A stretch of DNA of 32,941 bases from DATHWB01 sp040905965 (GCA_040905965.1 JBBDQP010000054.1:1-32941); one strand, 5' to 3'; positions 14,185-23,907 are shown, counted from the stretch's first letter. The notes: a model not told the origin generated them from the letters alone. Numbers and translations: made by a program.

Positions 14185-14220
14185 CGACCCCGATCCTCCT
14201 CCCCGGATCGGGGTCGTTTT
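14185..14220 (+). terminator. intrinsic terminator of yceI
   Basis: CGACCCCGATCC (14185-14196) and GGATCGGGGTCG (14205-14216) form a perfect 12-bp stem with an 8-base loop, followed at once by TTTT. Confidence 0.88.
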
Positions 14221-14241
14221 CCGTTCTGAAAGGAGCCGACG

Positions 14242-14721
14242 ATGAAGATCAGCCGTCTCAACCACGCCGTCCTGTTCGTATCCGATCTCGACCGCTCACT
14301 CGACTTCTACACCGGGGTGTTCAATTTCGAGGTCATCGCTACCGAGCCGCGCGCCAACGCCGCCTTCCTGCGTGCCTCCGGTTCTGACAATCACCACGAC
14401 CTCGGTCTGTTCGGACTGGGGCCACAGGCCGCCCCGAAGGCGAGAGGCCAAGTCGGGCTCTATCACCTTGCATGGCAGGTTCCCACCATCGAAGACCTCG
14501 CTACCGCCCGGCAGGAGCTCATTGCTGCCGGTGCCCTGACCGGCGAGTCGTCCCACGGAGCGACCAAGAGCCTCTACGGGGTGGACCCGGACGGCAACGA
14601 GTTCGAGGTCATGTGGATGCTTCCGCGCGATGCGTGGGGCGAGCACGAGTCAAAGGCAGTGATCGAGCGGCTGGATCTCGACGCCGAACTCACCGAGTGG
14701 GCCGGGGTGTCGACGGCTTGA
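14242..14721 (+). CDS. VOC family protein, extradiol dioxygenase-like
   Basis: 159 residues. The possible metal triad H8 (LNHAVLFV), H75 (YHLAWQV) and E122 (DGNEFEVMW) has the spacing of the C-terminal half of catechol-2,3-dioxygenase-like VOC proteins. The substrate is unknown; a glyoxalase or thiol-transferase role is also possible. The ATG at 14242 has AAAGGAG six bases upstream, right after the yceI terminator. The 3' end overlaps the convergent MFS gene by 32 bases. Confidence 0.88.
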   Translation: MKISRLNHAVLFVSDLDRSLDFYTGVFNFEVIATEPRANAAFLRASGSDNHHDLGLFGLGPQAAPKARGQVGLYHLAWQVPTIEDLATARQELIAAGALTGESSHGATKSLYGVDPDGNEFEVMWMLPRDAWGEHESKAVIERLDLDAELTEWAGVSTA

Positions 14722-15871
14722 TCGTGACGCCGACCCGCATCACGACGAGACCGAGCAGAAACGACAGACCAACCACCGTCCAACCGGGCCCGTAAGTTCC
14801 GAGCCGATCGATCGAATAGCCGAAGGCCGGAGCCCCCAGCCCGAGGCCGGCCAAGAACCCCAGCAGAACGACACCCGACGCCCGCCCGGCCTGGGCGGGC
14901 GTCACTGTTTCGATGACAGCGAGCATGCCGACCGAGTTCCACGCACTCGCCGAGAATCCGGACAGCACCGCCGCGACCCACAGCAGCCAGGTGGCGTTGG
15001 GTGCGACGGCGAGAACCGCGGCAGAGATGGCGGCCAGGACCGCGATGTATTCCAGCGAGCGCCAGGTGCCGAACCGCAGTTCGGCGAGCCGACCCCAGGC
15101 GATGCGCCCGATCACGCCGGCGATCCCCGTCACGGCCACTGCCAGGCCGGCGGAGGCGACGCCCAGCCCCAGCGACTCCACCGCGTACAGCGGCATGAAC
15201 GTGAAGATCGCCGTCCCGGCTCCGCCGAGGATGAACCCGTAGATGGCCACCCGGAAGATGTACGGGTCGAGAGGATCGCCGGCGGCCCGCATCGCAGCAT
15301 GGTCGACGGCAGGATCCTTGGGGATGAGCAGAGACAGGACCCCGCCACCCGTGGCAAGAAGAGCGAAGAGGGCCACCGCCCAACGCCAGCCGGCCACGAT
15401 GGCGACAGGAGGAAGGAGCGCACCACCCAACGCCGCGGCCGCCGTCACCCCCGACTGCTTGATCCCTGTGATCACTCCCCGACGGCCTGGCTCGATGTGA
15501 AGCGCGATCAGCTTGTTCGTTGCCGGATTCGCCATTGCCTGGGCAACTCCACCGACGAGCGCGGCGACCACGATGACCCAGTATCGCGGCGCAACCGCGA
15601 GGCCGACGAGTGCGACAGTCGCAAGCCCAATAGTGGTGGTCGTCGCCCGCTTCGCACCCATTCGGTCGGCAATCGTGCCTACGCGCGGCGAGATCAGGGC
15701 CCCGCCGAGTGACATCGCCGTGACGAGCGCTCCGATCTGCCAGCGATCCACCTCGAACTCGGCGATGAGGTCGGCAGCCAGGACCGCGTAACAAGTCAGC
15801 GCGAAGGTGGCAGCGCCCATCGTGGACGAAAGGACGGTGGCGAACAGAAGACGCGATGACCGGCTGAGCAC
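14690..15871 (-). CDS. MFS transporter
   Basis: 393 residues with about 12 membrane segments. The cytoplasmic loop after the second helix carries RVGTIADRMGAKRATT, a version of the MFS G-x-x-x-D-R-x-G-x-[RK] signature. The central loop (IPKDPAVDHAAMRAAGDPLD) splits two six-helix halves. The solute cannot be predicted. The GTG at 15871 follows a TAGCGT box by six bases, consistent with a leaderless mRNA. It is divergent from the esterase gene at 15946. Confidence 0.87.
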   Translation of the reverse strand: MLSRSSRLLFATVLSSTMGAATFALTCYAVLAADLIAEFEVDRWQIGALVTAMSLGGALISPRVGTIADRMGAKRATTTTIGLATVALVGLAVAPRYWVIVVAALVGGVAQAMANPATNKLIALHIEPGRRGVITGIKQSGVTAAAALGGALLPPVAIVAGWRWAVALFALLATGGGVLSLLIPKDPAVDHAAMRAAGDPLDPYIFRVAIYGFILGGAGTAIFTFMPLYAVESLGLGVASAGLAVAVTGIAGVIGRIAWGRLAELRFGTWRSLEYIAVLAAISAAVLAVAPNATWLLWVAAVLSGFSASAWNSVGMLAVIETVTPAQAGRASGVVLLGFLAGLGLGAPAFGYSIDRLGTYGPGWTVVGLSFLLGLVVMRVGVTIKPSTPRPTR

Positions 15872-15877
15872 CCGGGT

Positions 15878-15883
15878 ACGCTA
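15878..15883 (-). promoter_or_regulatory. -10 box of the MFS gene (leaderless)
   Basis: TAGCGT on the minus strand, six bases before the GTG at 15871; identical hexamer to the PLP-enzyme and marR promoters. Confidence 0.45.
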
Positions 15884-15945
15884 CCGCTCACGGTTGCACA
15901 GCAATCTCGCTTCATTACGCCGATCGAACGACCGACATTCATACT

Positions 15946-17142
15946 GTGATCGCAGGCCTCTACTTCACCTACGGCGCGTTCGTTCTGTTCACGACCGTCA
16001 ACGCCCTCCGGCGACCCTCGTTGCCAACCGCGCGGATGCCCGCCATCTGGATCCTGGCCATGCTCAACGGAGAACTGCCGCTGCTCACCCTCCTCAGTCG
16101 CCTCGGCGTCAGCGCGTTCGCCTGGTGGATGGGTGCGTTCGACAATCCGGTGGGACGGTGGGGCCTCTGGCTCGTGGGACTCTCACTCCTCGGACTGCCG
16201 ATGATCTGGCTCCGCACTTTCCGGGCCAGTCGATCGCTGCGTCACTATGCCGGGTCGACACGACAGCCGGAGTCCGCCGCGATCCGGTTGACCGGCTGGG
16301 CAAGACAGCTCCCCCGAGGTCTCGAGATCACCGGACCCTTCCAGATCGCCGACGACGTCACGGTCGATTTCTACCGGAGTTCCGACCTGAGTTCGGGTTC
16401 GAGTTATCCGACACTCGTGTATCTCCACGGTGGTTCGTGGACCGGAGGCGACCCCCACGCCCAGTCCCGCCCTCTCATCCATCACCTCGCAAAGGACGGA
16501 TGGGTGGTGGCGACCGTTGGGTATCCGCTCTCCCCGAAGGCGACGTTCCCCGACCATCTGATCGGTGTGAAGGAGGCGCTCGCCTGGCTGCGCACCGAGG
16601 GTGCTGAGCACGGTGTAGATCCACTTCGGATGGCGATCGCCGGCGGCTCCGCCGGCGGGCATCTCGCTGCTCTGGCGGCATTGACGCCGAATCGACCCGA
16701 GTATCAGCCGAGTTTCGAAGACGTCGACACGTCCGTCACCGCCTGCGTCACCCTGTACGGGATCTACGACTTCCTGAATCGCAACCGCACCCGACGGGAT
16801 TGGCCACTGATTCCCAACATCGTGATGAAGGCCGATCCGGTCCTCGACGAGGCCAAGTTCCGAGCGGCGTCGCCACTCGATCAGGTCGGCGCAGACGCCC
16901 CGCCATTCCTCGTCATCCACGGGACCCACGATTCCCTCGTCCCTCCCGGCGAGGCTCGTGCTTTCGTCGAGGCACTCCGCACGAACTCCCGCAGCGACGT
17001 CCGGTACCTGGAGGTCGAGGGAGCGCAACACGCCTTCGATGCCGTGAACTCTCTCCGGAGCCGTCGCGTCGCCGCAGTTGCCGCCGACTTCCTGGCAACC
17101 CACGTCGACCGACGCGCCCAGAACCGCCAACTCGACCACTGA
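15946..17142 (+). CDS. alpha/beta hydrolase with N-terminal membrane domain (esterase/lipase)
   Basis: 398 residues. About three or four hydrophobic segments fill residues 1-95, then an alpha/beta hydrolase of the hormone-sensitive-lipase/BD-FAE type begins near 125. The oxyanion motif HGGSW is at 161-165, the nucleophile S235 is in GGSAGG, and the acid and base are D329 (HGTHDS) and H362 (QHAFD). It should hydrolyse small carboxyl esters, possibly at the membrane; orientation is not clear. The GTG at 15946 is the only start that includes the whole first membrane segment, so it is preferred but not proven. Confidence 0.87.
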   Translation: MIAGLYFTYGAFVLFTTVNALRRPSLPTARMPAIWILAMLNGELPLLTLLSRLGVSAFAWWMGAFDNPVGRWGLWLVGLSLLGLPMIWLRTFRASRSLRHYAGSTRQPESAAIRLTGWARQLPRGLEITGPFQIADDVTVDFYRSSDLSSGSSYPTLVYLHGGSWTGGDPHAQSRPLIHHLAKDGWVVATVGYPLSPKATFPDHLIGVKEALAWLRTEGAEHGVDPLRMAIAGGSAGGHLAALAALTPNRPEYQPSFEDVDTSVTACVTLYGIYDFLNRNRTRRDWPLIPNIVMKADPVLDEAKFRAASPLDQVGADAPPFLVIHGTHDSLVPPGEARAFVEALRTNSRSDVRYLEVEGAQHAFDAVNSLRSRRVAAVAADFLATHVDRRAQNRQLDH

Positions 17143-17150
17143 CTGCTCTC

Positions 17151-17194
17151 CGCCCGGATTCCGACTCGGGTTCGAATCCTGCCGGGGCGATCAT
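17151..17194 (+). pseudogene. tRNA-Arg-like 3' fragment
   Basis: The stretch holds a T-loop-like GGTTCGAATCCTGC, followed by seven bases like an acceptor 3' arm (CGGGGCG), an A and TCA. Just before it, CCGGATTCCGA resembles the 5' anticodon arm and CCG loop of an actinobacterial tRNA-Arg, but the 3' anticodon stem and variable loop are missing. No D-arm or 5' acceptor arm is found upstream, where the esterase gene ends. I read it as a tRNA relic; it cannot fold as a working tRNA. Confidence 0.42.
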
Positions 17195-17200
17195 GCCGGC

Positions 17201-17611
17201 GTGACATCCGGAGATTCGGCAGTCGAAAAGCCACGAAGCAGGCTGCTCCGTGGCTTCTACTTCGTCCTCGGTCTGATCTGCCTGGCATTCGCCTACCTGA
17301 GCTTCTTGCCTGGCATCCCCACCTTCGACTTCGTCATCCTCGCCGCCTTCTTCTTCTCCCGATCCTCGGATCGGTTCCACAACTGGCTGGTCAACCACCG
17401 AGTGTTCGGCCGCATCATCAACGGGTATCGGGGCGGGCTCACCCTGAGGATGAAAATCGTGGCAACGGTCGGAATCTTGGCGTCACTCTCGTTCAGCGGG
17501 TTCGTACTGACCGACAATCAGGTCGTGCGAACGATCATCGGACTGGTCGGCATCTATGCCATCTGGTTCGTATGGAGCAGACCCCGCAAGATGGCGATCT
17601 CCCCGCTCTGA
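17201..17611 (+). CDS. DUF454 (YbaN-like) inner-membrane protein
   Basis: 136 residues from a GTG at 17201. After a short polar N-terminus come membrane segments around FYFVLGLICLAFAYLSFLPG, FVILAAFFFSRSSDRFHNWL and three more hydrophobic stretches. The order LPGIPTFDFVILAAFFFSRS with a following NHRVFGR is the pattern of PF04304 (YbaN). The function of the family is unknown. The frame is open further 5', but that part overlaps the tRNA-like fragment and the esterase end. Confidence 0.85.
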   Translation: MTSGDSAVEKPRSRLLRGFYFVLGLICLAFAYLSFLPGIPTFDFVILAAFFFSRSSDRFHNWLVNHRVFGRIINGYRGGLTLRMKIVATVGILASLSFSGFVLTDNQVVRTIIGLVGIYAIWFVWSRPRKMAISPL

Positions 17612-17701
17612 GCCTCACGATCCCGGCGACAGGACACGCACGTCAGCGTCGGCCAGTTCAGGCGGCGCTACCTTTTCGGTTGCACGCCACGAGGAGCTTC
17701 A

Positions 17702-18730
<1,029 letters not shown>

Positions 18731-18741
18731 TCACCGCCCCC

Positions 18742-20130
18742 ATGGCAGACAATTCCGAACCCATCCACCGCACGTGGATCAACTCGAACAGGTTCGTCCC
18801 CACGACGTTTGTGACGCCGGTGCGGCGCTTCATGGCGCTGGAGGCGGCGTCGGGGGTGCTCATGCTGATCGCCGCCATCGTCGCCCTGATCTGGGCCAAC
18901 TCGCCTGCCCACGGCCTGTACGAGTCGATCCTCCACACCGAGTTCCTGCTCGACTTCGGACCGCTCCACATCGAAGAGAGCTTCGGACACCTGATCAACG
19001 ACGGGCTGATGGGCCTGTTCTTCTTCGTCGTCGGCCTGGAGGTCAAGCGCGAGCTGATACTCGGCGAACTCCACAACCCGAAGGATGCCGCCCTCCCGGT
19101 GCTCGCCGCACTCGGAGGAATGATCGTCCCTGCGCTCATCTACGTGGCGTTCACGGCGAGCAACCCTGATGCGCTGCGCGGTTGGGCGGTCCCGATCGCC
19201 ACCGACATCGCCTTCGCACTCGGGGTGCTCTCACTGCTCGGCCGGCGTGTCCCTCATGCAGCAAAGCTCTTCCTCCTCGCCCTCGCCATCGCCGACGACC
19301 TCGGCGGCATCCTCGTGATCGCGCTCTTCTACACGAGCGATCTGGACGTGGCGGCAATCGTGATCGCCCTCGCCGGGCTGGCATTCGTCTGGTTCCTCAC
19401 CAGGGTCGGCGTTCGGAGTGAGGCGATCTACATCCCGCTCGGGATCGCCGTCTGGTACCTCTTCCTCGAATCCGGAGTCCACGCCACCCTGGCCGGAGTC
19501 GCGCTCGGCTTTCTCACGCCCGCCCGGCCCATGTACGGCGTCGGCGAGTTCGACCGGAAAGCACGGGCGATCCTCGACATCTTCCCGGAGACCGCCGAGA
19601 CCCATGAGGATCGGGAGAAGGCCGATCACGAAGGGCTGTTGATGGCGCAGGTGTCGCGCGAGTCGATCGCACCCCTCAATCGATGGCAGCACGCCCTCGG
19701 CCCTTGGGTCTCGTTCCTCGTCGTCCCGCTCTTCGCTCTCGCCAACGCCGGCGTGCGTTTCGAGGGCTCGGTATTCGAACAGCTGACTTCCAACGTGGCG
19801 ATGGGCGTCGGTTTTGGCCTAGTGGTCGGCAAGGTGGTCGGTATCACCGCCTTCGCCTGGCTGGCGGTACGGCTCGGCATCAGCCGACTGCCGGCCGAGA
19901 CGAGCTGGCATCACATGGTCGGAGTTGCCGCCACGGCCGGAATCGGTTTCACGGTCGCGCTCTTCATCACCGCCCTCGCCTTCGTCGACCCTGTGCTGGG
20001 CGATCAGGCGAAGGTGGGGATCTTCGCCGGATCGATCGTGGCAGGGATCATCGGGGTGCTGGTGTTCAGGATGCCCACTCGGCGTCATACTGGAACCGGG
20101 ATCGTCGAGGAAGCGAGGACGCCGCTTTGA
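18742..20130 (+). CDS. nhaA: Na+/H+ antiporter NhaA
   Basis: 462 residues, longer than E. coli NhaA (388) because of an N-terminal extension and a hydrophilic loop around residues 270-310 (EDREKADHEG). The ion-site aspartates are all there: D155 in ATDIAFALGVLSLLG and D185/D186 in LAIADDLGGI, spaced 30 residues as in E. coli (D133, D163, D164). It exchanges protons for sodium across the cytoplasmic membrane. It is likely cotranscribed with fba, although the pairing has no obvious functional logic. The last bases overlap the TTG of the following small gene. Confidence 0.95.
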   Translation: MADNSEPIHRTWINSNRFVPTTFVTPVRRFMALEAASGVLMLIAAIVALIWANSPAHGLYESILHTEFLLDFGPLHIEESFGHLINDGLMGLFFFVVGLEVKRELILGELHNPKDAALPVLAALGGMIVPALIYVAFTASNPDALRGWAVPIATDIAFALGVLSLLGRRVPHAAKLFLLALAIADDLGGILVIALFYTSDLDVAAIVIALAGLAFVWFLTRVGVRSEAIYIPLGIAVWYLFLESGVHATLAGVALGFLTPARPMYGVGEFDRKARAILDIFPETAETHEDREKADHEGLLMAQVSRESIAPLNRWQHALGPWVSFLVVPLFALANAGVRFEGSVFEQLTSNVAMGVGFGLVVGKVVGITAFAWLAVRLGISRLPAETSWHHMVGVAATAGIGFTVALFITALAFVDPVLGDQAKVGIFAGSIVAGIIGVLVFRMPTRRHTGTGIVEEARTPL

Positions 20131-20303
20131 GACCACCGGAGAAGATCACCTGCATCGACTGCCTCGGGGAGGCGTCGCTCCTTTCGTTCCTGCCTCCTGA
20201 GGGCGAGCCGGATCCCGAACCGGGAACCGCCTTCGCCTATCGGTGTGCCGATTGCGCCGAACGATTCGACGTCGTCATGGAGGACCCGCTCGACGACGAC
20301 TGA
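20127..20303 (+). CDS. small CxxC zinc-ribbon-like protein
   Basis: 58 residues. Two CxxC pairs, CIDC near residue 9 and CADC near 41, would form a single zinc ribbon; the C-terminus is acidic (MEDPLDDD). A TTG at 20127 overlapping the nhaA stop (TTGA) is the only start in frame that avoids running through nhaA. No known family is recognised. The frame and composition look coding, but expression is unproven, and the gene lies against the assembly gap. Confidence 0.6.
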   Translation: MRPPEKITCIDCLGEASLLSFLPPEGEPDPEPGTAFAYRCADCAERFDVVMEDPLDDD

Positions 20304-20306
20304 ACC

Positions 20307-20406
20307 NNNNNNNNNNNNNNNNNNNNNNNNNNNNNNNNNNNNNNNNNNNNNNNNNNNNNNNNNNNNNNNNNNNNNNNNNNNNNNNNNNNNNNNNNNNNNN
20401 NNNNNN
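20307..20406. other. assembly gap, 100 Ns
   Basis: Exactly 100 undetermined bases, the conventional filler for a scaffold join of unknown size. The 29 bases between it and the next ATG hold a CACAAT box six bases before the start. Confidence 0.97.
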
Positions 20407-20435
20407 CCCGGTGACGCGCAGGCCACAATGAGAGG

Positions 20436-21857
20436 ATGGAACGTTACGACGCCGTGATCGTCGGATCCGGACCGAACGGTCTCGCCGCAGCCATCACACT
20501 CGCCGACGCCGGGCGGTCGGTCCTGGTGGTCGAGCGCGCCGAGGAGATCGGCGGGGGCGCTCGCACAATGGAACTGACCCTGCCCGGTTTCCACCACGAC
20601 CTGTGCTCGACCGTGCACGCCACCGCAATTCTGTCGCCGTACCTCCGGTCACTCCCGCTCGACGGGCACGGGCTGGAATGGGCGGTACCCGAGGTGCCGC
20701 TCGCCCATGCCTTCGCTCCCGGTCGCTCTGTCCCGTTGCCGCGCGACCTGGACGAGGCGGTCGACAGCTTGGGCGCCGACGGCGCCGCGTATCGCGACGT
20801 GATGGGGCCACTCGTCCGGAACTGGCCGAAACTGGAAGACGCCATCCTCGGCCCCATCCCTCGCATCCCGACACACCCGATCACCCTTGCCCGCTTCGCT
20901 CGCAACGCCCTGCTCCCGGCAACGACGGCGGCGCGGAGGTTCGAGATGGAGGAGACCAGGGCGCTCTTCGCCGGGTGCGCGGCGCACGCCTTTCTTCCCC
21001 TCTCATCTCCGTTGACCGCCTCGTTCGGCTGGTTTCTCATGGCCACCGCCCACCTGGGCGGATGGCCGGTGGCCCGGGGAGGAAGCGGTGCCCTGGCGGC
21101 AGCGATGGCCTCGTACGCCAGGAGTCGGGGAGTCGAGTTCCAAACGAGCACCGAGATCACGACCCTCGACGAGCTCCCGCCACGGGGGTTGACCCTCCTC
21201 GACATCTCGCCCAACCAGTTCGCCCGGATGGCGGGCAAGGACCTGCCCGCCGGGTACCTGCGCAAGGCGACCGGGTTCGTGCGAGGCCCCGGCGTCTACA
21301 AGCTGGACATCGCCACAAGCGGTGCGATCCCATGGCTCGACCCGGAATTACGAAGGGCGGGAACGGTCCACCTGGACGGGACCCTCGCCGAAATCAACCT
21401 GGCCGAGTCGGAGGCGTTCCGAGGCATGCATCCCGAGCGTCCATTCATCCTGGTCGTCCAGGCGACACGCTTCGACCCGACCCGTGCCCCCGCCGGCCAG
21501 GAGACCGTCTGGGCCTACGCCCACGTTCCGAACGGTTCGGGGCGCGATCTCACCGACCACATCCTCGGACGCATCTCCGAACACGCTCCCGGCTTTCGAG
21601 AGACCGTGCTGGCGGTTCACGCCACCGACCCGGCCGGATTCGAATCGCACAACCCCAACTACCTGGGCGGTGACATCTCGGGTGGCGCGCACACCTTCCG
21701 CCAACTCGTGTTCCGCCCCTTCCCCCAGCGCGACCCGTATGCCACGCCGCTTCCCGGCGTCTTCCTGTGCTCGGCGTCCACACCACCAGGGGCGGGAACC
21801 CACGGGATGTGCGGCCATCTGGCGGCTCGATCGGCATTGGCATGGACCGCGAACTGA
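20436..21857 (+). CDS. phytoene desaturase-like FAD-dependent oxidoreductase
   Basis: 473 residues. The Rossmann dinucleotide motif VIVGSGPNGLAAAITLADAG is near residues 8-27 and the FAD ribose Glu follows in VVERAEEIGGGARTMEL. The C-terminal FAD motif is GVFLCSASTPPGAGTHGMCG. It belongs to the PYROXD2/CrtI-like NAD(P)/FAD-dependent superfamily. No carotenoid genes are nearby, so the substrate is not predictable. The ATG at 20436 is preceded by CACAAT at six bases. Its end overlaps the GNAT gene by 16 bases. Confidence 0.9.
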   Translation: MERYDAVIVGSGPNGLAAAITLADAGRSVLVVERAEEIGGGARTMELTLPGFHHDLCSTVHATAILSPYLRSLPLDGHGLEWAVPEVPLAHAFAPGRSVPLPRDLDEAVDSLGADGAAYRDVMGPLVRNWPKLEDAILGPIPRIPTHPITLARFARNALLPATTAARRFEMEETRALFAGCAAHAFLPLSSPLTASFGWFLMATAHLGGWPVARGGSGALAAAMASYARSRGVEFQTSTEITTLDELPPRGLTLLDISPNQFARMAGKDLPAGYLRKATGFVRGPGVYKLDIATSGAIPWLDPELRRAGTVHLDGTLAEINLAESEAFRGMHPERPFILVVQATRFDPTRAPAGQETVWAYAHVPNGSGRDLTDHILGRISEHAPGFRETVLAVHATDPAGFESHNPNYLGGDISGGAHTFRQLVFRPFPQRDPYATPLPGVFLCSASTPPGAGTHGMCGHLAARSALAWTAN

Positions 21858-22561
21858 TCCTCGATCTCGAAGAGCGGGCGGCTCGCGCCATGCCGGCGGC
21901 CGAAACCGTGCGCCTCGGTCGCTGGCTCATGTCCATCGGCCGCGGGGAGGTCAGCCGCCTCAACTCCGCTGTCACCTTTGGGGAGAGCCCGCGCCGGGAG
22001 ATGTTCGAGCGGATCGAAGCGGTCGAGCGCCGGTACGTGTCCCGGGGGCGGGATCCGAAGTTCCGCCTGACCGTCCTCGACCACCATCTCGACGAACGCC
22101 TCCACACCCGAGGCTATGACCACGGTCCGGAAGTGATCGTGATGACGGGGCCGGTCGGAGGTGGGACCGATGGAACGGTGGCGGTCGCTCGGGCCGCCGG
22201 GCCGACCTGGCTGGACCGGTATGCGGAGTGGGGCGGCCACGGCGAGCTGCGCACCGCCGAGATCGGGGAATCTCTCGGTTCGCTCACCCTCGACATGGGA
22301 GCGTTCATGAGTCCGGCGGCGATCGGTGTGGCCATCGTCGACGGAGCCTGGGTGGGTCTGTTCGACCTCATCACCGATCCGGACCAACGCCGACGAGGAC
22401 ACGGACGGGCCATGACCGAGACGATGCTGGCGTGGGCCGCCTCCCAGGGTGCGGAACGCTCCTACCTGCAGGTGGTGTCGACGAACGAGGCGGCCATCGC
22501 GATGTACGACGCGCTCGGCTTCACCGAGACCTACCGCTACTGGTACCGCACCGAATTCTGA
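21842..22561 (+). CDS. GNAT family N-acetyltransferase
   Basis: 239 residues. The acetyl-CoA pyrophosphate loop QRRRGHGRAM lies at about 181-190, followed by the GNAT motif B (NEAAIAMYDALGF). The N-terminal 120 residues are less conserved and include a second, degenerate GNAT-like lobe. The substrate is unknown. The ATG at 21842 lies 16 bases inside the FAD gene; the frame is open further upstream, but that is the neighbour's sequence. A 62-base convergent spacer separates it from the exonuclease gene and contains AAACCC/GGGTTT inverted pieces but no clear terminator. Confidence 0.85.
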   Translation: MDRELILDLEERAARAMPAAETVRLGRWLMSIGRGEVSRLNSAVTFGESPRREMFERIEAVERRYVSRGRDPKFRLTVLDHHLDERLHTRGYDHGPEVIVMTGPVGGGTDGTVAVARAAGPTWLDRYAEWGGHGELRTAEIGESLGSLTLDMGAFMSPAAIGVAIVDGAWVGLFDLITDPDQRRRGHGRAMTETMLAWAASQGAERSYLQVVSTNEAAIAMYDALGFTETYRYWYRTEF

Positions 22562-22623
22562 CCCCCCGCCGCGCGCAAACCCTGGGTTCAGCACCACCTA
22601 TATGGCGGGTTTCTCGCACCAGT

Positions 22624-23487
22624 TCAGGCGGTCGGCAGGTCCCGCTCGAGCAGTGACTCGAATCCGAGCTCCCGACAGAGCGGTTCGAACTCGGACATCA
22701 CGACCCCTCGCCACCGCAGGTCTTCCAGCGACTCAGCCAGCGGTACATCGAGACGCAGCGTCGTCAGGGCCCGATAGAGCGTCGCCTCATCCCGATGGGT
22801 TCGGAGCGTCTCCGCCAGTTTCGCTGCCCCCCGCACCTGCACGTTCCACTCGGCCGCGTCATCGGGAATCGACTCCAGGTGGTCGTATTCGAACAGGACC
22901 ACCGACGACGACTTCGCCCCCCAGCCGGGGAGGCCAGGAACCCCGTCGGCCGTGTCCCCCACCAGCGCCAGATAGTCCGGGATCGAATGGGGGTAGATCC
23001 CGAACTTCTCCCGCACATCCTCCTGGGTGAATCGTTTGGCCTCCCGCCGATTGAAGGTCACCACCCGATCACCTTCGACGCACTGCATCAGGTCCTTGTC
23101 GGGGCTGAGGATGACCACCTGATCGACGTCGTTCTTCCACCGGTGGGCGGCCGTCGCCAGAGCATCATCTGCCTCGAACTCGACCATCCCCCACACCGTC
23201 ACTCCGATCGCCCGCAGGGCACGTTCGGCCAGCGGGAACTGAGCCCACAGCGCAGGTTCGATGCCTTCGCCTGTCTTGTATCCGGCGAACATGTCGTTGC
23301 GGAACGACTCGATCACAGAGTCGGTGGCCACCCCGAGGTGGGTCACACCACCGCCGACGACGAGGGCCAACGTCGACTCGATGATCCCCCGCACCGCTCC
23401 GACCTCCTGGCCGGCGGGCGATTGACGGGGCGGGACGCCGAAGTAGGAGCGGAACAGCTCATAGGTGCCGTCGAGAAGATGGAGCAT
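22624..23487 (-). CDS. 5'-3' exonuclease/flap-endonuclease-like protein (PolI N-terminal domain family)
   Basis: 287 residues. This is a free-standing homolog of the 5'-nuclease domain of DNA polymerase I. Metal-binding aspartates appear in LLDGTYELFR, EFEADDALATAA and LSPDKDLMQCV, and LVGDTADGVPGLPGWGAKSS is the helix-hairpin-helix region. It is expected to remove 5' flaps or RNA primers. The ATG at 23487 is where similarity begins and it follows GACAAT by six bases; the frame is open upstream without similarity. Confidence 0.92.
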   Translation of the reverse strand: MLHLLDGTYELFRSYFGVPPRQSPAGQEVGAVRGIIESTLALVVGGGVTHLGVATDSVIESFRNDMFAGYKTGEGIEPALWAQFPLAERALRAIGVTVWGMVEFEADDALATAAHRWKNDVDQVVILSPDKDLMQCVEGDRVVTFNRREAKRFTQEDVREKFGIYPHSIPDYLALVGDTADGVPGLPGWGAKSSSVVLFEYDHLESIPDDAAEWNVQVRGAAKLAETLRTHRDEATLYRALTTLRLDVPLAESLEDLRWRGVVMSEFEPLCRELGFESLLERDLPTA

Positions 23488-23550
23488 CCGTCCATTGTCG
23501 TCCGTCGGACGCGAGCTCGCTCGTGGCGTGAGAGCCAAACCAGCCGCCGA

Positions 23551-23556
23551 TACCAT
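23551..23556 (+). promoter_or_regulatory. -10 box for the 23555/23564 gene
   Basis: TACCAT overlaps the ATG at 23555 and lies seven bases before a GTG at 23564, which favours the GTG as the real, leaderless start. Confidence 0.35.
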
Positions 23557-23905
23557 GCCCGCCGTGACCGAACACGAACACGACCCCGCCGATCCCTGGG
23601 CCGAAGCCGGTCGCCGCTGGGCCTCCATCTCGGACAAGTTGAAGGACCGCTACCGCGAACTCGCTGGCGACGAGGGTCCAGGCGAAGACGAGATCCGCTC
23701 GGCGCTCGACACCTTGGGTGAGGCTGCCCGCACGGTGGCCGACTCGGTCGGGTCGGCTATGCAGGATCCCGACGTCCGCGGCCAGGTGAAGGATGCGGCG
23801 GCTTCGTTCGTCACTGCCCTGGGTCAGACCTTCTCCCAACTCGGCGACGAACTCCGTCACGCCAAGGATCGGGCGGCTGAACCACCCCCCGCCGACGAAG
23901 ACTGA
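23555..23905 (+). CDS. acidic, helical hypothetical protein
   Basis: 116 residues from the ATG at 23555, or 113 from the GTG at 23564, which the TACCAT box supports. It is acidic and Ala/Asp rich with a mostly helical pattern (DKLKDRYRELAGDEG, ALDTLGEAARTVADSVGSAM, SFVTALGQTFSQLGDELRHA) and no membrane segment. I do not recognise a family. It is two bases ahead of the DUF2905 gene. Confidence 0.7.
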   Translation: MPAVTEHEHDPADPWAEAGRRWASISDKLKDRYRELAGDEGPGEDEIRSALDTLGEAARTVADSVGSAMQDPDVRGQVKDAAASFVTALGQTFSQLGDELRHAKDRAAEPPPADED

Positions 23906-23907
23906 CC

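Noticed and set aside
22562..22623. AAACCC/GGGTTT inverted pieces as a terminator
   Set aside because: The stem is short, the loop is long and no T-run follows.
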